A stretch of DNA of 64,000 nt, from assembly GCA_035041965.1 (NCBI GenBank), contig JAPYMA010003058.1, positions 1-64,000 of the forward strand, given 5' to 3'. Positions 10,557-25,195 of this stretch are shown here, piece by piece (position 1 is the stretch's first letter; each line of letters starts with the position of its first letter). The position numbers were made by a program, and so were the translations under genes. The notes beneath the pieces are model-generated. The model saw only the letters and a list, made by a program, of their open reading frames with translations. It ran no database searches and had not been told where the DNA came from. This DNA comes from Anisakis pegreffii. Lineage: Eukaryota; Nematoda; Chromadorea; Rhabditida; Anisakidae.

Positions 10557-13500
10557 TTATTGGTACCTCATCAAACAACTAAATTTGTATGATGAAAATG
10601 CGATTGAATCTAGTGAATGATAATCATAATAATGCGTGAGAGAGTGCAACCTCAAGCAGGCGATTACAGCACAGAATGTACAAAGTGCACATGCAATTGT
10701 ACAAGCACCACTCAGAATGATCGAAACAATTAGAATCGTTTCGTGATAGGGCCCCTGATATCCTGCATACGATGACGAGAACATTGTTGCCTTAAACATT
10801 ACGATCATGAAATATCTTCAATATATTCAACCAGCTCATGACAATACAATTTTATACGAGAACCGAACAAAGATTGAATTACAAAACATTCGGTTCGAAT
10901 ATATTAATGGTATTACAAATTGAGCAGTTTTAACCCTCGCACGACGAACGGGCATAAGAGGGCAGGCGACAACTTCTAGTCTTCAATAATTCCATAATAA
11001 ATACAGATAAGATCTGGATTTTGCGACTTTACTCATTTCCCTGACCTCAGCGGGAAAAAATTTCTTTCCGGATCATATGCGCCACTCAAATCGTTTTATA
11101 GCATCGGAGACGAACCAGGCTTTGCGCCAGTGTTAAGGTGTTTATAAGCCTATAGAACGATAATAGCTGTTGATTTATAGGAATTCTGATTTGTTTCAAC
11201 GTTTCAAAAGATACAGCAGGACAATGAACTACGTCAAAACAAGCAAACTAGGTGACTTTTGCGGCACGAATTGCAAAACTAAAGTTTATTGCTATGAAAA
11301 ACAGGAAAACGACACTGGTAATCAAAACGAGAAAATTGCGAGCGTGATGAAGTAGCAAACAACACAATTCTTGACGTTTTAAGCTACTATTGCATTCCGA
11401 ACAGAGAAAAATGATTTCGGTTTCCTTACTTTAGTAAGTGGAAAATAGGAATGAAAAAAGACAAACAAAATGCAAAAAAACAAAATCCTACAGATGAAGA
11501 GGATTCAAAAATTTATCATTCAAAAATTCCAATACCACATCATTTGAATGTCTGGAACGAGTTATGGAAATCGTGTTGTGCATTTTAGATTGAGTCCGTG
11601 CTCGTTACAAACATTCTTTTAACAGCTAAAACATTTTGTCTTCGATTTCGTATCATAGCTGGATGGACATATGAATCTGTTAGTGAATTTGTCACTTTTC
11701 ATCAGCAGGTGAAGTTACTGAGGAAATCTTAGTCAGTTAATTATCTCTACATTTATTTACCTCAAACTGGTACAGTGCAGACTGCATTAGTGAGAAAATG
11801 AACGAATACATGAAAGGAATAATTAGGGAGTGAACCTTTTAGAACGGTTCGCTGAAAATGGAGCAACGGAAGCTTCATTTCCACAGCTATGACTAATTTT
11901 TGTGGTGGAAGGGAGTTCCCGTCGAGGTGCCAGACGGAGACCCGATACCCTAACAATTTCGCTTCCGGACTTTTCGGCCGGGTCACCCCAGACGGATGGC
12001 TCCCCGCGAGGATCATCCTCGGACAGTTTTCTCCCCAGCGGAGTTCCCCTCTAATCTCCCCCCTCCCCCGGCTAAAAAGCTGCTCTCCGACGAACGCTAG
12101 TTATGATAGCGACTCTACCTCCGATTTATAAGCAACAGTGAGAATGTTAGTTTTAATGAACCTATTGATTTCAGCAACATTCACTGGTGCCTAGTCTCCC
12201 TTAATCTTTTCGCAACCTTCGCTGTTCGCCCATTTTGAAATTTCCTCAAGAATATTTTGCGAAATCTATAATTAAAGGCCCCACTCCATGGTGCCGCATT
12301 GCGAATTGCAAAACCTGTCCGTCCAATTTTTTCCTCGATCAGCTAAAGTGCTCCTCTCTGACCGCACGGTGAATTCATGATTTGTGCGAAACACACTTTT
12401 CCTTCGAACCTCCTCAGATATTCAATCGAACTGATAAAGACTGGGAACTTACCAGTGAAATTACCCACCTTCAAAGCCAAGGATTGCATTGAAAACCGAA
12501 AACTATTAAATTCAAGTGCATTCACAGAAACTCATCTGCTTGGGTCGATAACAAGGAAAGCAACATCGACTATGAATGAACTGGTCCGTCAGTCTCAATA
12601 TACTGTCAATCCTCTCTACGAATTGATCAATAAGTTCTGCGACTTGGTCAATATGGTGTCAATTTCGTCGCGCATTTGAATTTAAACTCATTGATATGTT
12701 GGATGATGGATGTTTTAACAAAGGAATATATGTGAAAGAGGTATGATAGTGTCAAAAATACTTCCTAATGAACTAACCAAATAATAGGTATTCGTCATGG
12801 CGTAACTGATAGCAAAAAGTGCCAGCGCTCCGACGATTGTCTGAAGAATGGCTGCAGCAAGAAGAAGTCGACGGAAGCAAAGGCAACATAACTGCAACAA
12901 ATGATCACTTTTAGCACATCGTCAACCATTTGCATTAGGGATTGTAAGAAGATAGATTCCGCCAAAATTGCTGTTGTAGCTTATCAGACAACTAAATGCA
13001 TCACATGTAATAACCCTAGCATATACTGTAGCGATTTTAAAATGTTTTCGCATCATCGCCCATTTTCGGGTTTCTGTCTCTTCGCTATTTCACACTTCCA
13101 GTGTTTCACTTCCCAACGACCCCTACATACAAAGGCGATTGCTTAAAGCAATCCATGATCTGCATTACATACAAAAAAATTGCTCAGTGGTGGACCCTTT
13201 TCGCAATGTGCTGTTGCAGAAAGTTTGCAGCTCTGTCATCTACATACAGAAGCGATACGGTTAACAGTGCGATTAGTCATTTCTCTGCACTAAATTAACA
13301 CTTCATTTTTTCGCCCGACATTTGTTTACACTTCATTCGCCTGACCAATTCTCCCAAACTCAAAACTTCATCCATATCACCATCACGGGAGCCGTGCAGT
13401 TCACGTCGATGTAAATTATCGGCTAAAAAATGAATAGTTGCCCCACAACAACATTTAAATTGTTACACGCATATTTACCTGTACGATAAAAACAGCAATT

Positions 13501-15003
13501 GCAACCGGGCCATTACCAAGTCTATAAAAGTAAATGCCAGCTGGAACCTCCGAATAACGCCATTTACCGAGTTCAAACAGCACGTAAACACCAATAAAAA
13601 TAATACCGTAGAAAAGAACACCGAATGAAAATAGCGAGCTTATCACTGAAAAAGCTTTGAATTATCGGCTTTATGACAATCAATAAAACGAATGATGTTA
13701 ATCACGGTTAAATAAATGCTGATGATTAGGTAATTTTGATCATGGCATCCCAAGAGAGGCACGTAATAAACTGAAGAATAACTAACAGAACGGGGAAAAT
13801 CGAAACAACTTCAAAAAATGCTTTTCACACGCTGACAAACTGGGAACTGTCATCACTTCTAGTCGATACTGGCCTTTCATTTCAGTTACAGCAGATCTAA
13901 GCTCATAGCAACTTGACTATTCTCAAAGATATAATGGTAATCCGCTCTCAACAAACCAGATGAATTCTTAGCGTTTTGCGAATATTGGAGCGCTATTATT
14001 CGGCCGAAGATGATTGAAGTGGCCAACGAAGTAATCGCTTCAGCGGTAAGAATCTGGAACAGATATCTTGATGAACATATTAATTATTCGTCTTATTCTC
14101 ATCAAATTTGGGAAGGATTCGGATGTCCAAAAACAATGCATTCCCGCTGGAGGCTGCTGACTGTCAAGGTTAAATAAATGATGATGGAGATTGTCTTAAC
14201 AATCTTATTCAGCAAGGCGTAACAGAGGAGAATCCTAATTTACAAAAATTAAATCTCATCTATCGCTCCACACTAGATGACTCGAAAATGAAAACATAGT
14301 TGGGAACAACTACGATTCAGTCGTTTTCGTTCAATATCTCCGTAGATTTTCCGAAAATGTGAGCCGCTGAGAAAAGTCATTGCATGATCTAAATATGAAT
14401 CTATATCGCTGGTATTGACGCAATCATACTTATCACTATACAGAAAGTCGTACATTCCCTTAACATAAAATCCCTTCAATAATTACTCAAATGAATTGAG
14501 CGGGAGGAAATTAGCGATAAGGTTAAAAAAAGAGATGCGATGAACATTTTACAGATATCAAACGAACCCCAAGTTGAACAGCATATAGAACGATTTGGCC
14601 AACGTATATTTGTTGGGCGCCGTTAGCATAAGAAGGGTAAGTGGCTGCTTGATAGACGTCGTTTATGCTAACGCACATCTTTTCCACCGCAACCGCTAAA
14701 CTCACAACCGATAGAACGAAACGCGTTGTTGCCATCACGCTGAAAGAATTACATTTGCACATAGACACTTGCAGTGCTTGTCAAGGCGCATGAATGCATT
14801 TCCATTGACTCGTGCACTAACTTGAGATTCGTTGATCCAAGAGCACCCGTACTGAAGAAGAGCACAGCCATCCACAGCAAATCGCCACCTATATATGCAC
14901 CGTTCCAGGGAAGATCAAGAAGACCAAGAACAACGAGAGTCATTAAGCATACAGCCCAGAAAACATGCAGTAATCCGAAACACCTGAGTGATTCCAATTT
15001 CAT
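10557..15003 (-). CDS. Multi-span (about 8 TM) membrane protein, paralog II, 6 exons
   Basis: Exons on the minus strand: 15003-14822, 14739-14568, 14053-13957, 13645-13479, 12891-12778 and 10790-10557 (TAA). Phases at the five junctions (2, 0, 1, 0, 0) all match, giving 321 residues. Hydrophobic segments fall near residues 9-27, 39-56, 67-80, 108-135, 155-175, 192-210, 213-235 and 263-285. The segment IYVGQIVLYAVQLG lines up with STYVGKIVISAIMIAI in the neighbouring gene, and a GP(H/Y) site precedes the last span in both. Start ATG 15003 is the first in frame after the neighbour ends 289 bases away; a further upstream exon is possible. The last acceptor (TTTAAG) is weak, and the last intron (~2 kb) holds a GC-rich repeat. 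Layout recalls tetraspan (CD20 or MARVEL-like) proteins, but I do not recognise the family, and function is unknown. Confidence 0.7.
11889..12115 (-). repeat. GC-rich interspersed repeat inside intron 5 of paralog II
   Basis: A GC-rich island in AT-rich DNA, with CGGGGAGCCATCCGTCTGGG on the minus strand and CCGACGAACGCTAGTTATGA near its right end on the plus strand. It resembles 40557-40690 and 41586-41790, the latter ending in CCCGATGAACACTAGTCATGA. Confidence 0.6.
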
Positions 15004-15291
15004 TCATTGTTTCACTATAGGTTGATTCAAGATTCTCTACCATTCACGCATTTTTGATAACACCAAAAATGCAACTCTATCAGGTTGAGAAAAAATTAGT
15101 TTTTCATTTGTAATCAGGCTCATTGCATTTATATTCAAGTGAAATCGCATACGAATGAGAAGCATCGCAGTGAACTGTACAGAAAAGCTTATTATTGGCA
15201 ACTCATTGTTGCAATGCACTGAAATCGCTAGCATCATTAGAAATGCTCAGAATTGAAAAAGTTCAAATGCGAAACAATCAATAGCAATTCA

Positions 15292-18200
15292 TCAGTTGGA
15301 CAGAATCAATAACCTGCTCTGCATAATAAGTCCCTGGCTAACTTTCATATTCATTGACACATAATTAGATAACACACAGCGTGATGCTTGAATTGCAGTA
15401 AGAACACAGAGAAGGTATAACAGGCAAAAGCAACCAAGTAATACCCCTTCAGACACGGCTATTATATAGTGTGGACCAGAACTTGGTGTGAGAAGTTGAT
15501 CTGAAAGGAACACAGTAAGCTCGATCGGTCTGCATTCCATTACCGACGAACAATTTCCAGCTCACTGATTAAAATTTATTGCTTGAATAAGTGAACAGCT
15601 CATGAAAGTATCCGATTTTTGATAGTAACCTTGTAATTTAGGGATCGCTGTGGTATCATGAATGAGGCGGAGGAAAGAACAACGCGATAAACGAATGAAA
15701 AGAATTGGAAAGTTTCACTTTTCCAGTGAGCCGAACAATCGGAAATTCAGCAGTGGATGAACGCTCTTCTGTAACGGAGGCTAATGAGTAAAATGAGTGG
15801 AACTTTTGTGGACTGATTAAAGCTAACGTTAACCTTTGTCTTGACCAGTCACCTTGAAAAACTTCAGATCGTTGTAATAAAATGGGTTCATACCAACATC
15901 CACTGCTTTCAAGCACCAAACTGCTGCTATTATTGAAAGAGCGACCGCAACCTGATATTCAGCAACCTCAGTAGATTTGAATTAGGACAATAAAACTGAT
16001 GAGATTCTGGGACTTGAAACAAGTAAATATATGAATCGAGAAGGTTCAAAAAGTATTTTGATGAAACAAGTCGCAATAACTTCTGAAAAATACCTTGGAA
16101 TTAAGCGTAGCTTGTTGTTTGGATGCCACCGAATATACATCAACAACTGCACTTGCCACCGCTAGCATCGCACTTATTTCCGCAGTTGCAACTCGAATAT
16201 AATTACCAACACCACCGAACTGAATAAACATGACTACGATTATTGAATGGGATAAATAATTACACAATTTCCGAGAAAATTTGCTTGGTGATGAGGTATA
16301 CATGGTTCTCTGATTGTGACGGCTGAAGGATCATGCTTACTGAAGAAAATGTCAGGCTTCCAATGATAAAATGGAGGTTACAACAAATATCGTCGCAATG
16401 TTCGACTCTTAACACCGCGAATTCCCTCGAAAGAATCTGACGCAATGTCGATGGTTAAGACATCAGGAGTAATAATGTCTCTGTTCCAACCAAACTGCTC
16501 TATTCCATTTCTGTTCCCAGGAATAGAACGGAACAATTTCATATAAAAAACGCGCGGAACAGAACAGAACGGTAGGGCTGAAGGGAGTAACAGGACGAAA
16601 CAGAACAGTATGCTAAAGGTGTAGAACGGAAATATCACTAAATTTGAGTCAATGGTCCGCAATGAAATGATGCAAGCTGGGATAAAGAGATTTCTCTTTG
16701 ATTATACAATCATCTTCGAGTAATAACCCAAAACCGCAAAAACTGACTGATATTCAGCAAGGACGCAAAAGGAATTCATTTATGGAGCAGTATTAATCGC
16801 GTCTAAACGATCACTTATCTTACCCTCTCCCTTTCGTATTCTACGAAAACCGCCAATCCGAGAGTTCCCAATGCCAGCAGAAGTTTGACCGTTGAAAGTG
16901 AATTCAGCTGCAATCGACTACTACGAACAATTCTTTCCTGTTGCTCCTATAAATATGAAATTCAGTTTTGAATCATAACCCATTCAAACAAAATGACAAA
17001 TAAATAAAAACTATCCTTGCCTCGTTCTCATTACCACCATTCCTTTGAACAAAGTAAATGAAAACATCTTCTTCGAATGGATTGTTATCAATTGGGTCTC
17101 TCAACAGCTGTGCAGTTGTTGCAGTATTTTTTGAATCTTGAGAAGTGCGGCAGCAATACTTGGAATGCGTCAACAAAAGGCGCACGTGCGATTTCACATA
17201 GCAATTGCCTTTTTCAAGCTTCCAAGTCAGAAGCAGCAATAATCTTTTGGAATGCTTAAGAGGAAAGTTTTAATGCTAATCCGTTGACGTTGCTAATTTG
17301 AAGACTAAGTTACAGTGGGTAGTGATAATGTTGAAAGATACTGATAATGACACCGAGACTAACCGACATCAACGAATGAAAACAATTTATATTGAGTTAT
17401 GAAATGCTCACCGATTGAACAGACCACATCGGTTGTGTGATGCAGACTATCGAATCGAGTAAAACTGCAGCGATCATTGAGATGAGAGCAGCTAACGCCG
17501 GAATCGCTATCATGATAGCACTGATCACAATCTTCCCAACATAGGTCGACGCGTCACCCCCATAAAGTGCATACATTGCTTGTGTATTGTTCAGTTGTTT
17601 AACCGCTTTGTATGCTTCAACTACCTTCAATGTTGCACTTTAACTTGATTTTTCATCACTTGCCTCCATCAAGCTATATTTTATTTATTTTCCGATGAAT
17701 CGAAGTAAGAAGATGAATGAGTGAGATTATCAAGCTCAATTTCCTCAAGTAAGAAATTAAACATTGTTTTCTTAATTTCTGGTCAAAACGGTTTCTGACT
17801 GAAGCAACCGTCAATCAAATCATTACTCGAAAGTATAAATACCAAATATTGATGTGACCTATTACCCTATAAGTTGTGAATCCATAGAAAATAGCTGTCG
17901 CAATGCCAATGACAATGCTGACGCAATAGAGAGTTTTTGCGATTACACCACCGTAATTTCTCGGCAGACAATACATACCAATTAGTCCAGCAAGAACATA
18001 AATCCAATTCAGTATTCTCAGGTCGATATTCCTGGAAACAATGTTGTAATCGCATGCAATGAACTCCATTGACAGTTTGTAAAGATAGGCAGAACTTGGT
18101 TCTTACTGACGAACTTCACATTCATTTATACATTTCCACTCACTGATGTTTTTCTTTACCATTCTACCTTACAATTGGGGTTAATCGACAGACTAATCAA

Positions 18201-18688
18201 GGTGCACTTTTATCTATTTGGAAGGGAACCAATGTACCGATGACCCCGTATGGTAACCAATCTTTTAGTTTTAACGCTTCCGAGCGTTGTTTATTATCTA
18301 ACAGGTTCACTCCAGATTTACACAAAAGAACAGAAATGCAGCTCAACTACGCGCATAAATGTGAAATTAGAATGATGAAAGGAATGGCTAATGAAGAATA
18401 TGAAATCAATAAAGTGAGCAGTCGTTTTCCGCTGCCAATTGATTGACATTCACCTGTAATTCTGTATGGCAACGACGCTGGAAAATTGACTTCCAGCTAG
18501 ACCAACTGCTGCCAATCCGAGAAAGATCAAAAATACATTGCAACCCTGAAATCACTCGACTTCTTTATCAGCAACACACCACCAAACAATGCCTATACAT
18601 TGTTCATTACGGCAGCATCCAATACCGAGTTTCTCCAATGCAATTGAGCCGCATATTTTATCAGAAGCAGTGTGTATGTCCAGCTCAT
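15292..18688 (-). CDS. Multi-span (about 8 TM) membrane protein, paralog I, 8 exons
   Basis: Exons on the minus strand: 18688-18626, 18545-18454, 18031-17866, 17624-17412, 16946-16824, 16219-16094, 15951-15834 and 15500-15292 (TGA). Junction phases (0, 2, 0, 0, 0, 0, 1) all close, giving 369 residues. Hydrophobic segments lie near residues 25-39, 58-74, 85-103, 139-165, 200-213, 232-250, 262-278 and 313-338, often one per exon. The protein aligns segment by segment with paralog II: WIYVLAGLIGMYC with LLWMAVLFFSTGALG, and STYVGKIVISAIM with IYVGQIVLYAVQL. The first exon (21 codons from ATG 18688) is the least certain; the acceptor of exon 4 (TTGAAG) is weak. No enzymatic motif is visible. Family membership and function are unknown; an integral membrane protein is the only safe call. 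Confidence 0.75.
16470..16640. repeat. GGAAC/GAACAG-rich simple repeat in an intron
   Basis: Degenerate repetition of GAACGGAAC, GGAACAGAACAGAACGG and ACGAAACAGAACAG, with TTCCATTTCTGTTCC on the opposite strand at the left end. It lies in the intron between exons 5 and 6 of paralog I. The minus-strand ORF across it is incidental. Confidence 0.65.
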
Positions 18689-21600
18689 GTCAATACCTTA
18701 ATGTGCGATACGCCATCTTTTGAAGTACTGCATCATCGACAGTCTAAGATCACTTCGAACTGCGTATGCAAACAATTACAATTAACTTCAGTGCCAGCAG
18801 AGATAATTCAGTAAGACGATGCGCTCGATTGATCAAAGTTATTCAGGTAAAGTGGATCTTTCAACGATCTCATTAACTAATCGAGCACTTCAACAGCAGC
18901 AGATTTCTTAGTAAAATTTTGCATGCGAAAGAGTGAAAAAGCAACCCAAGTAACAAAAACATGCAAAACTGTTATGTTGAGCTTATTGTTTGATCGGTCG
19001 ATCTAATTTGAAGTAAGAGTTCTTTGTGTTATCCACCAAAGCGCGGTATTCCAACTGCTTTTTATTGGAATTCCACTTTTTCCGATCACAATCGCACAAT
19101 ATTTTAGTAACATATCATACTGCTCAGAATAAATTCGAACCTCAATAATGGTTCCGCATCTCTGCTTTGGTTCAGCAAGAACTCAGTTGAAGAAAATATC
19201 ATGTTTCAAACCCCACAAAAACCGAATCAATAAAGATACTAAGTAAGTGTTCGATAGAGACTAAAGCGAGTCATATTCATAACAAAAAAACTTGACGATA
19301 TTCATTCATAAGGACTCATCTTTGAAAACAAAAACCAGAAAAGGATTTTGCACAGAAAAGAAGAAAAATGAACCTGAATTTGGCATGTATAAGCACCTCT
19401 TCCAGCCATTTTGTTTGCTGAATGATCACTTTTTTGAGTTTGCTTCAAGAGTTACAGTGACTTGATGTTATTCACAACCAAACATCCAAATACATAAATA
19501 TCACAACTCCTTCAACACCCGCTCGACAACACTCACTGCCTTCTGCAATGCAAACATCTGCCGAAAACATTTTCTCAGCAATCATCAGTTTCGTATAAAC
19601 AAATAACGTCCGCTTTCATTCACTTCATCGAACACGAACCAAATAAATATGACGATAGCGGTATTAACAATTGTAATACATACGTTATCACCTAATCAAA
19701 CAAAGCATCTTCGCGTCTGACATTCTTTACCTACATGGAATAACATGCACCAAAAGCATATTCATTTCATTATTCAAAATTCTAATTTCGGACCATTCCC
19801 CTGACTAACAAACCAAAATTCATTTCGCCATTTTGGATGCCATATCCCAATGCAGTTAGAAGATCACCTCGTTAGTTGGTATCAAGATAAAATGATACTG
19901 ACACCAATAATGATTGAACCATGAAAAACAGTGATAATCATGTGCATTGCGATTTTGCTGATATTATATCTCAACCTTAATATCAGCATCCAACTGAACT
20001 TCATCAAAAACTTCGAGAACGGTAATTATTCACATATTGAAAACATGAAACATTTCGAACTGTTTGCTGGATACCATTTAGTGATACAGTGTTACATTAC
20101 GCTCTCTCTTCTAATAGCAATTATTCCTTCACCAACATTCACGCAATTTCCGAAAAACATCACTACATCAATCCACTGTGATCATTAAAAAAATAGGAAT
20201 ATTTGAAATGGAAACAGACTAGCATTGCGGTGTTTTATGAACAATGAAAACATTCTAATGATTCATCAACGGAAGTCTTTTGCAATACATTTCGAATGAA
20301 TTTCAACTTTCAAGTTTTCAAAACTGCGAGAAATGAACTCTGATATTGGTTGAATATATTCGTAATAAAGGAAATATTTTTGTAATGAAATTGAAGAGGC
20401 GTCTGAATTTCGACATCAACTAAAAATGGAGAAAGAAGTTATTTCTCCAATTAATTCTACCCAACTGACAGTGACGAATCGGCCAAATGTAAATTTGTGA
20501 AAATCGTTACTTTTAGAGGGTGTCATTTTTGCCTCCATTAACTCATCAGCAGACAACATATCATCATGACGACGTATTATTACGCAATAAAGTTATTATA
20601 GAAAAATTCATGCGAACATTACAGTCAATGTTTGATCATAGATGCGAATGAGCACGTGTTAAAGAGGATGAATTATTCATAATCAGATTAAATGACGGCT
20701 GAAAAGAATCAACGAGAATACTCCAAAAATTACGTATGATAATTCGTGCAGTTGCTGATTGTGCAATCCTCGGTATTACAGCAAAACTCATTCACATGTG
20801 AATCATGAATGCCAGCATTTTCAGCATCTTATTCATGAATTTCGTCTGAAAATTTTATCGTGCATCATAAAAGTCATTATGTCATTAGCAAAAACACACG
20901 ACGATAATGACTAATCGGTCTCACAAAATTGTTAACGATAATGAGAATAGCCATTCACCAAATGGATTGCATCAAACGAATGAGTATCAGCATGTCAAAA
21001 TTACGACAGAATGAATATCAAGAATGGAATTATGCAATGGACAACTATAAAGCCATGCAATTGATTGTGTGAGTGAATGTTGTGCATTGTGTGACTGGGC
21101 AATGAACGCATACATATAGCATAAATTGTGAAAACGTAAATATTTTTGAAATGTGTTGTTGTATTACCTGTAGCACTGCAGAGTCGAGATTATACAATAT
21201 TTGCAATGTGCTATTGGGTGAGTGAAGGCTTATTGAATTTTCAAACTAGTTCATGGTTTGTTGATTTGACGATGATATTCGATATACTACACAATGGCAT
21301 ACCAACGCATCGATATAGCTAATCACTCTAATATCATGAATTCGTCACCAGTAAAGAAAACAGAATCGAATCTCAACCGTGAAATAGTGACGCTCTGCTG
21401 ACTATAATCTGATTAACAATTCCAGTTGCAGAAAATCGTTTCAACAAACGATGAGGAACTTTCATTGAATGATGAATTTTTTGCAAAGTGAATAATGAAC
21501 AACTGGATACGTTCACTTTGCAATTTCTTTGAGAAGTATAGAACAGAAAATTTTGGAGACTGAGTGTAGGCGCCCCATGAGATTGGCACAAAAAAATTTC

Positions 21601-24600
21601 ATCAGAACGCTTCACATGGCAATCACCTGACATCCTATTAATTACCGAATCTTCCAATGATGAAAAGGGAAATCTGCAAACTTCCTTCATGGTTTTCACA
21701 ATGTGATCTCACTAGATATGCTCTCGAATGAAATAACAGACTGACGCTGTGCTCGGTTGCTGGAGAGAATCCACGAAGTTAACAATTCAATTCTGATCGT
21801 AAACCATCGGCTAAGAAAGAATTGAAAACAGTAGCATAGCAAGGCCTTAGGAAGAGGGCATACCCTTTTAATCAACCTTGAAGTTGACAGATGGCATACA
21901 TTCAGAAAGAACAGAATGACAATACAGGGTGCCTTTCCCTCTGGAAAACGCATTTCTGTCACTAGCCACAAGAGAGACAATGTATTGAAGGTAGATCACA
22001 ATAAGATGAAATGCATTCACGAGTCTGAACGACAGGACGGAATGGAAGAATGATTCAATTGCTTTGCTGTATCTTTTGTGTTGGATGGCAATTCATTTGG
22101 AATTTGATCATGAAGCAATGGCTCAACAAACAAAAGATGTAGCGAACAAAAAGCCACCAGAAATATTTTAGTTTCTGGAATATTTTCAAACTCAACTACG
22201 ATTGTGAAAATTTATTGTCTGGTTCCTTACTTGTAAACCAATAATGCGAAAAAATTCTTTGCCAGGCAAATGCATAATTGTGATGTAACAAAAATATCAA
22301 ACTTTTTGTATGAAGATGGAATTGATTGGATTGAGCATAATAACATGAACCAAGAGCAACAACGAAATCGGAAGTGGCTACCAGATACTTCGAATGGAAA
22401 AACGATTCAAGCATTCGTGTAAAATGAATGATTCTTGTGTACAATGCGTTGAACGATAACACTTAGCGTGAAAATTGAGAATATTTAAAAAGATTGAATT
22501 AACTAAACCGAACTATACTTCACGAAACCGACGAGAATATTTGAACGGTGCCTTACAACTGTGCGGAAATGTGCAACATTAGTCACCAAGTAATGCTAGT
22601 CTTACGGATCTACTTTAAGCATATAGACCTTCAGTTAGTTTTGTTTGCACAACACAAGCACACAAATATTATAATCGTCATCGTCATATGTTTACCCAAT
22701 TTGCAATCAACCACGTTCTACATCTTTGAAGTGGTTTTAGAGTTACTCGAATGCTCTAAGAGTCAACGATTTTGTACAAAGATGCGTTGAAGTCGATTGC
22801 TGTAACTTACATTAGCACATCGATTGTATGGAATTTCTTCAAGAAAGATTCATGAACAACTGTTTTTCATGTGATGCATTGATGAATGAATCAGTGGTGA
22901 AAGTCTGGATTCTAAACTGCAGTTTAAACGGAGTGGTGGGCAATATTCGCTGCATCATTCGTCGTCGGAACCGGTTTCATCTTTACAATATTGGAGGCTT
23001 GACGATGTGGCTCTTTCCTTGGCCATCACTTGGTTATTGTTGCAATCACAACTTTTTAATATGCGGATTGCATTTGAATGAAATTTTAAATTTACAATGA
23101 ATTCCGAAAAGATGCTGTCAAATGTTTGTATAATTCGATGGAACGTCTGAAAGCGGCGATTAGTGATAGCGTATAACCGCCTTATTTTGCAGAGAGAGTA
23201 GCTTCGTAGCGAAAAGTGCCGCTAGTTTTTTTTAATTACTGGCACTTTCAAGGCAATGTTATCACTACTCTTTTGTCGGTGGCGCTGCTAGCAGGTCGTT
23301 TTTTAGCCAAACATAAATAGTTTTTTTTTCAGCGTGGAAACGATTATCAGAGCTATTTTTTTTAAAAGTAACGTGCCCTTAAGTGGTTGAACTGATAGTT
23401 GCCATAACTTAAACATCAATAAACGTTTTGAATTCGTATATATGAGCAACAGGAGTAACAATTAAGTTTTTCGATTAATTAAAGCGGTATTGATTTGAAA
23501 GTTCAAGTAGGATGGTGGTGAAGAAGAGTGTTGCTCAAAATTCTACGTTCGTCTATCATGAATTCAATCACGTTTTCTTCCCACCGTTCGAGAATAATAA
23601 TTTTGCAGGCATAACGAACCGAACCTATAAGTAACATTTCGCATTTCGCGTCATGCTAATGTTAATCAAGAGCAATCCGTGCCCACCTGATAAAATGTCG
23701 TTTCTAAAGCATCCAAATAAGCCACATTGGATTAAGCTTGGGAAAAATCACAGCGAGTTAGATGAGCCTTACCTCACACCACGTCTCCTCGAACGGCATT
23801 CATTTGCTGCACAATGCACCATGCTGTTTTATGAATGTTTACATGTATCTTTTTCGTAGTAACGTTAATAGCAGTATGTAATGACAGTGGTACCAAAAGG
23901 CAATGTGAAATAGTCACACGACCATTATTCCGTACTGTCTCATAAGCAGTACATCACTGGACGCTCTCAAGCTGCTAGGATTGCCTGCATAATGGATAAA
24001 AACTGTTTCCCAATGTAACAAGCCAAGCAGTCAATGTAATAGGGCATCTGCCTTGCAAAAAAAAGAACTGTTAGATTCAGATAGAGAACGAGACGGTTAT
24101 ATTGAAGTGTTTAATGCATTGCGCCAATTGAATTGAAGGTGTGACTGTACGAAGTAAAAAGCGGTGTTTGTGAATAATCTGATGAATGTTGTTGACGAGT
24201 CAAACAGACTACTCGCAAGTTACGTTGTTTTGTTGACTCTTTATGCTGATCTGGCTTGTTTTCGCCTGCTTTACTTTACATAGCGTTCAGGTAGGTATTG
24301 ATCGAATCCTGTTAGTGTTTTCGGCATGTTTTCTGTATCCATGACTAACTGGTTATAAACGAATTGAATCTACTAGCTGAAGAACCGACAGCTATGCTCG
24401 TAGGTGACTGAGGTGTTTGGATGTTCCAGTACGAATTTAATCATTCAATAATGGAATAATAATCAACATATTCATGTCATGCGATCGCGGGTAAAATATA
24501 AAGATGGGATGTACGCATTGCGATAACAGATACCGGAAATTTGGTTGCGTCACCTTGAAAAATGACTATTACCGCTGAATTAGGACACAACACATCGGTA

Positions 24601-24859
24601 GCTTTACAATAGCGAGCATATTTTAGACTGATAATCATTACAATGTAAAATTTGTTGCAGATGATTAAATGCAGGTTCGTTAAATCACCGGAAGAAGCAG
24701 AAAATGAATGAAAATAAACAGTGTCAAATGAACTGCTCCAGGTGATGACAAGGTCGTCTCTGCAAACAGTACTTGGAAAATTATCACATCATCGTTGACT
24801 TTTCTTACAAGAAGATGAATTTGGGCACTCCTCAGCATGAAGTGAATAGAAAACTATTG
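18689..24859. other. No gene recognised (6.2 kb)
   Basis: AT-rich sequence with only short open frames (the longest about 108 codons at 21373-21699) and no recognised motif, tRNA or rRNA. The 5' region of paralog I is presumably at the left end. Confidence 0.5.
23195..23300. repeat. Imperfect hairpin with GC-rich ends
   Basis: AAAGTGCC and GGCACTTT flank a T-run, and further short complementary words (GAGTAG, CTACTC) surround them. It could be a small foldback element. Confidence 0.4.
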
Positions 24860-25195
24860 CAGGATTCTAATAAGGATTCCATTTTCGAAATTTCGTTGCC
24901 AGTTCAGCCTCTCTCCAGATTAACAGAACGCCCTACTCAATTGTTCCGTAGTTCCTATGCTCACTTCCAGTTCAAATAACCTGTGGCGTGTTGGAGGGGT
25001 TGCATTCTCTATAGCAGGTTTGACCGTTGAATATTTTGATGAACATTATCATGGGAAGGGAATGAAATATTTCAATAATTCATGTTCTCTTCGAAATCAG
25101 CAATAATTTCATCATCTGAAAATTTGATAATTTATAGAAACTCAGGATTCGTCGAAGATGTCGTGATTGGTGCAACTGTTACCCCTTGAAAAAAA
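24860..25195 (+). repeat. Interspersed repeat R3, copy 1 (inverted partner at 50116)
   Basis: Reverse complement of 50116-50450 with moderate divergence. Shared words include CAGCAATAATTTCATCA, GAAAATTTGAT, CAACACGCCA (inverted) and TAATCTGGAGAG/TTAATCCGGAGAA. The 68-codon frame at 24773-24979 is not preserved in the partner. A shorter related block lies at 25655-25735. Confidence 0.8.

Noticed and set aside
12377..12679. 100-codon plus-strand ORF in the last intron of membrane paralog II
   Set aside because: No motif, and antisense to a confidently phased gene model.
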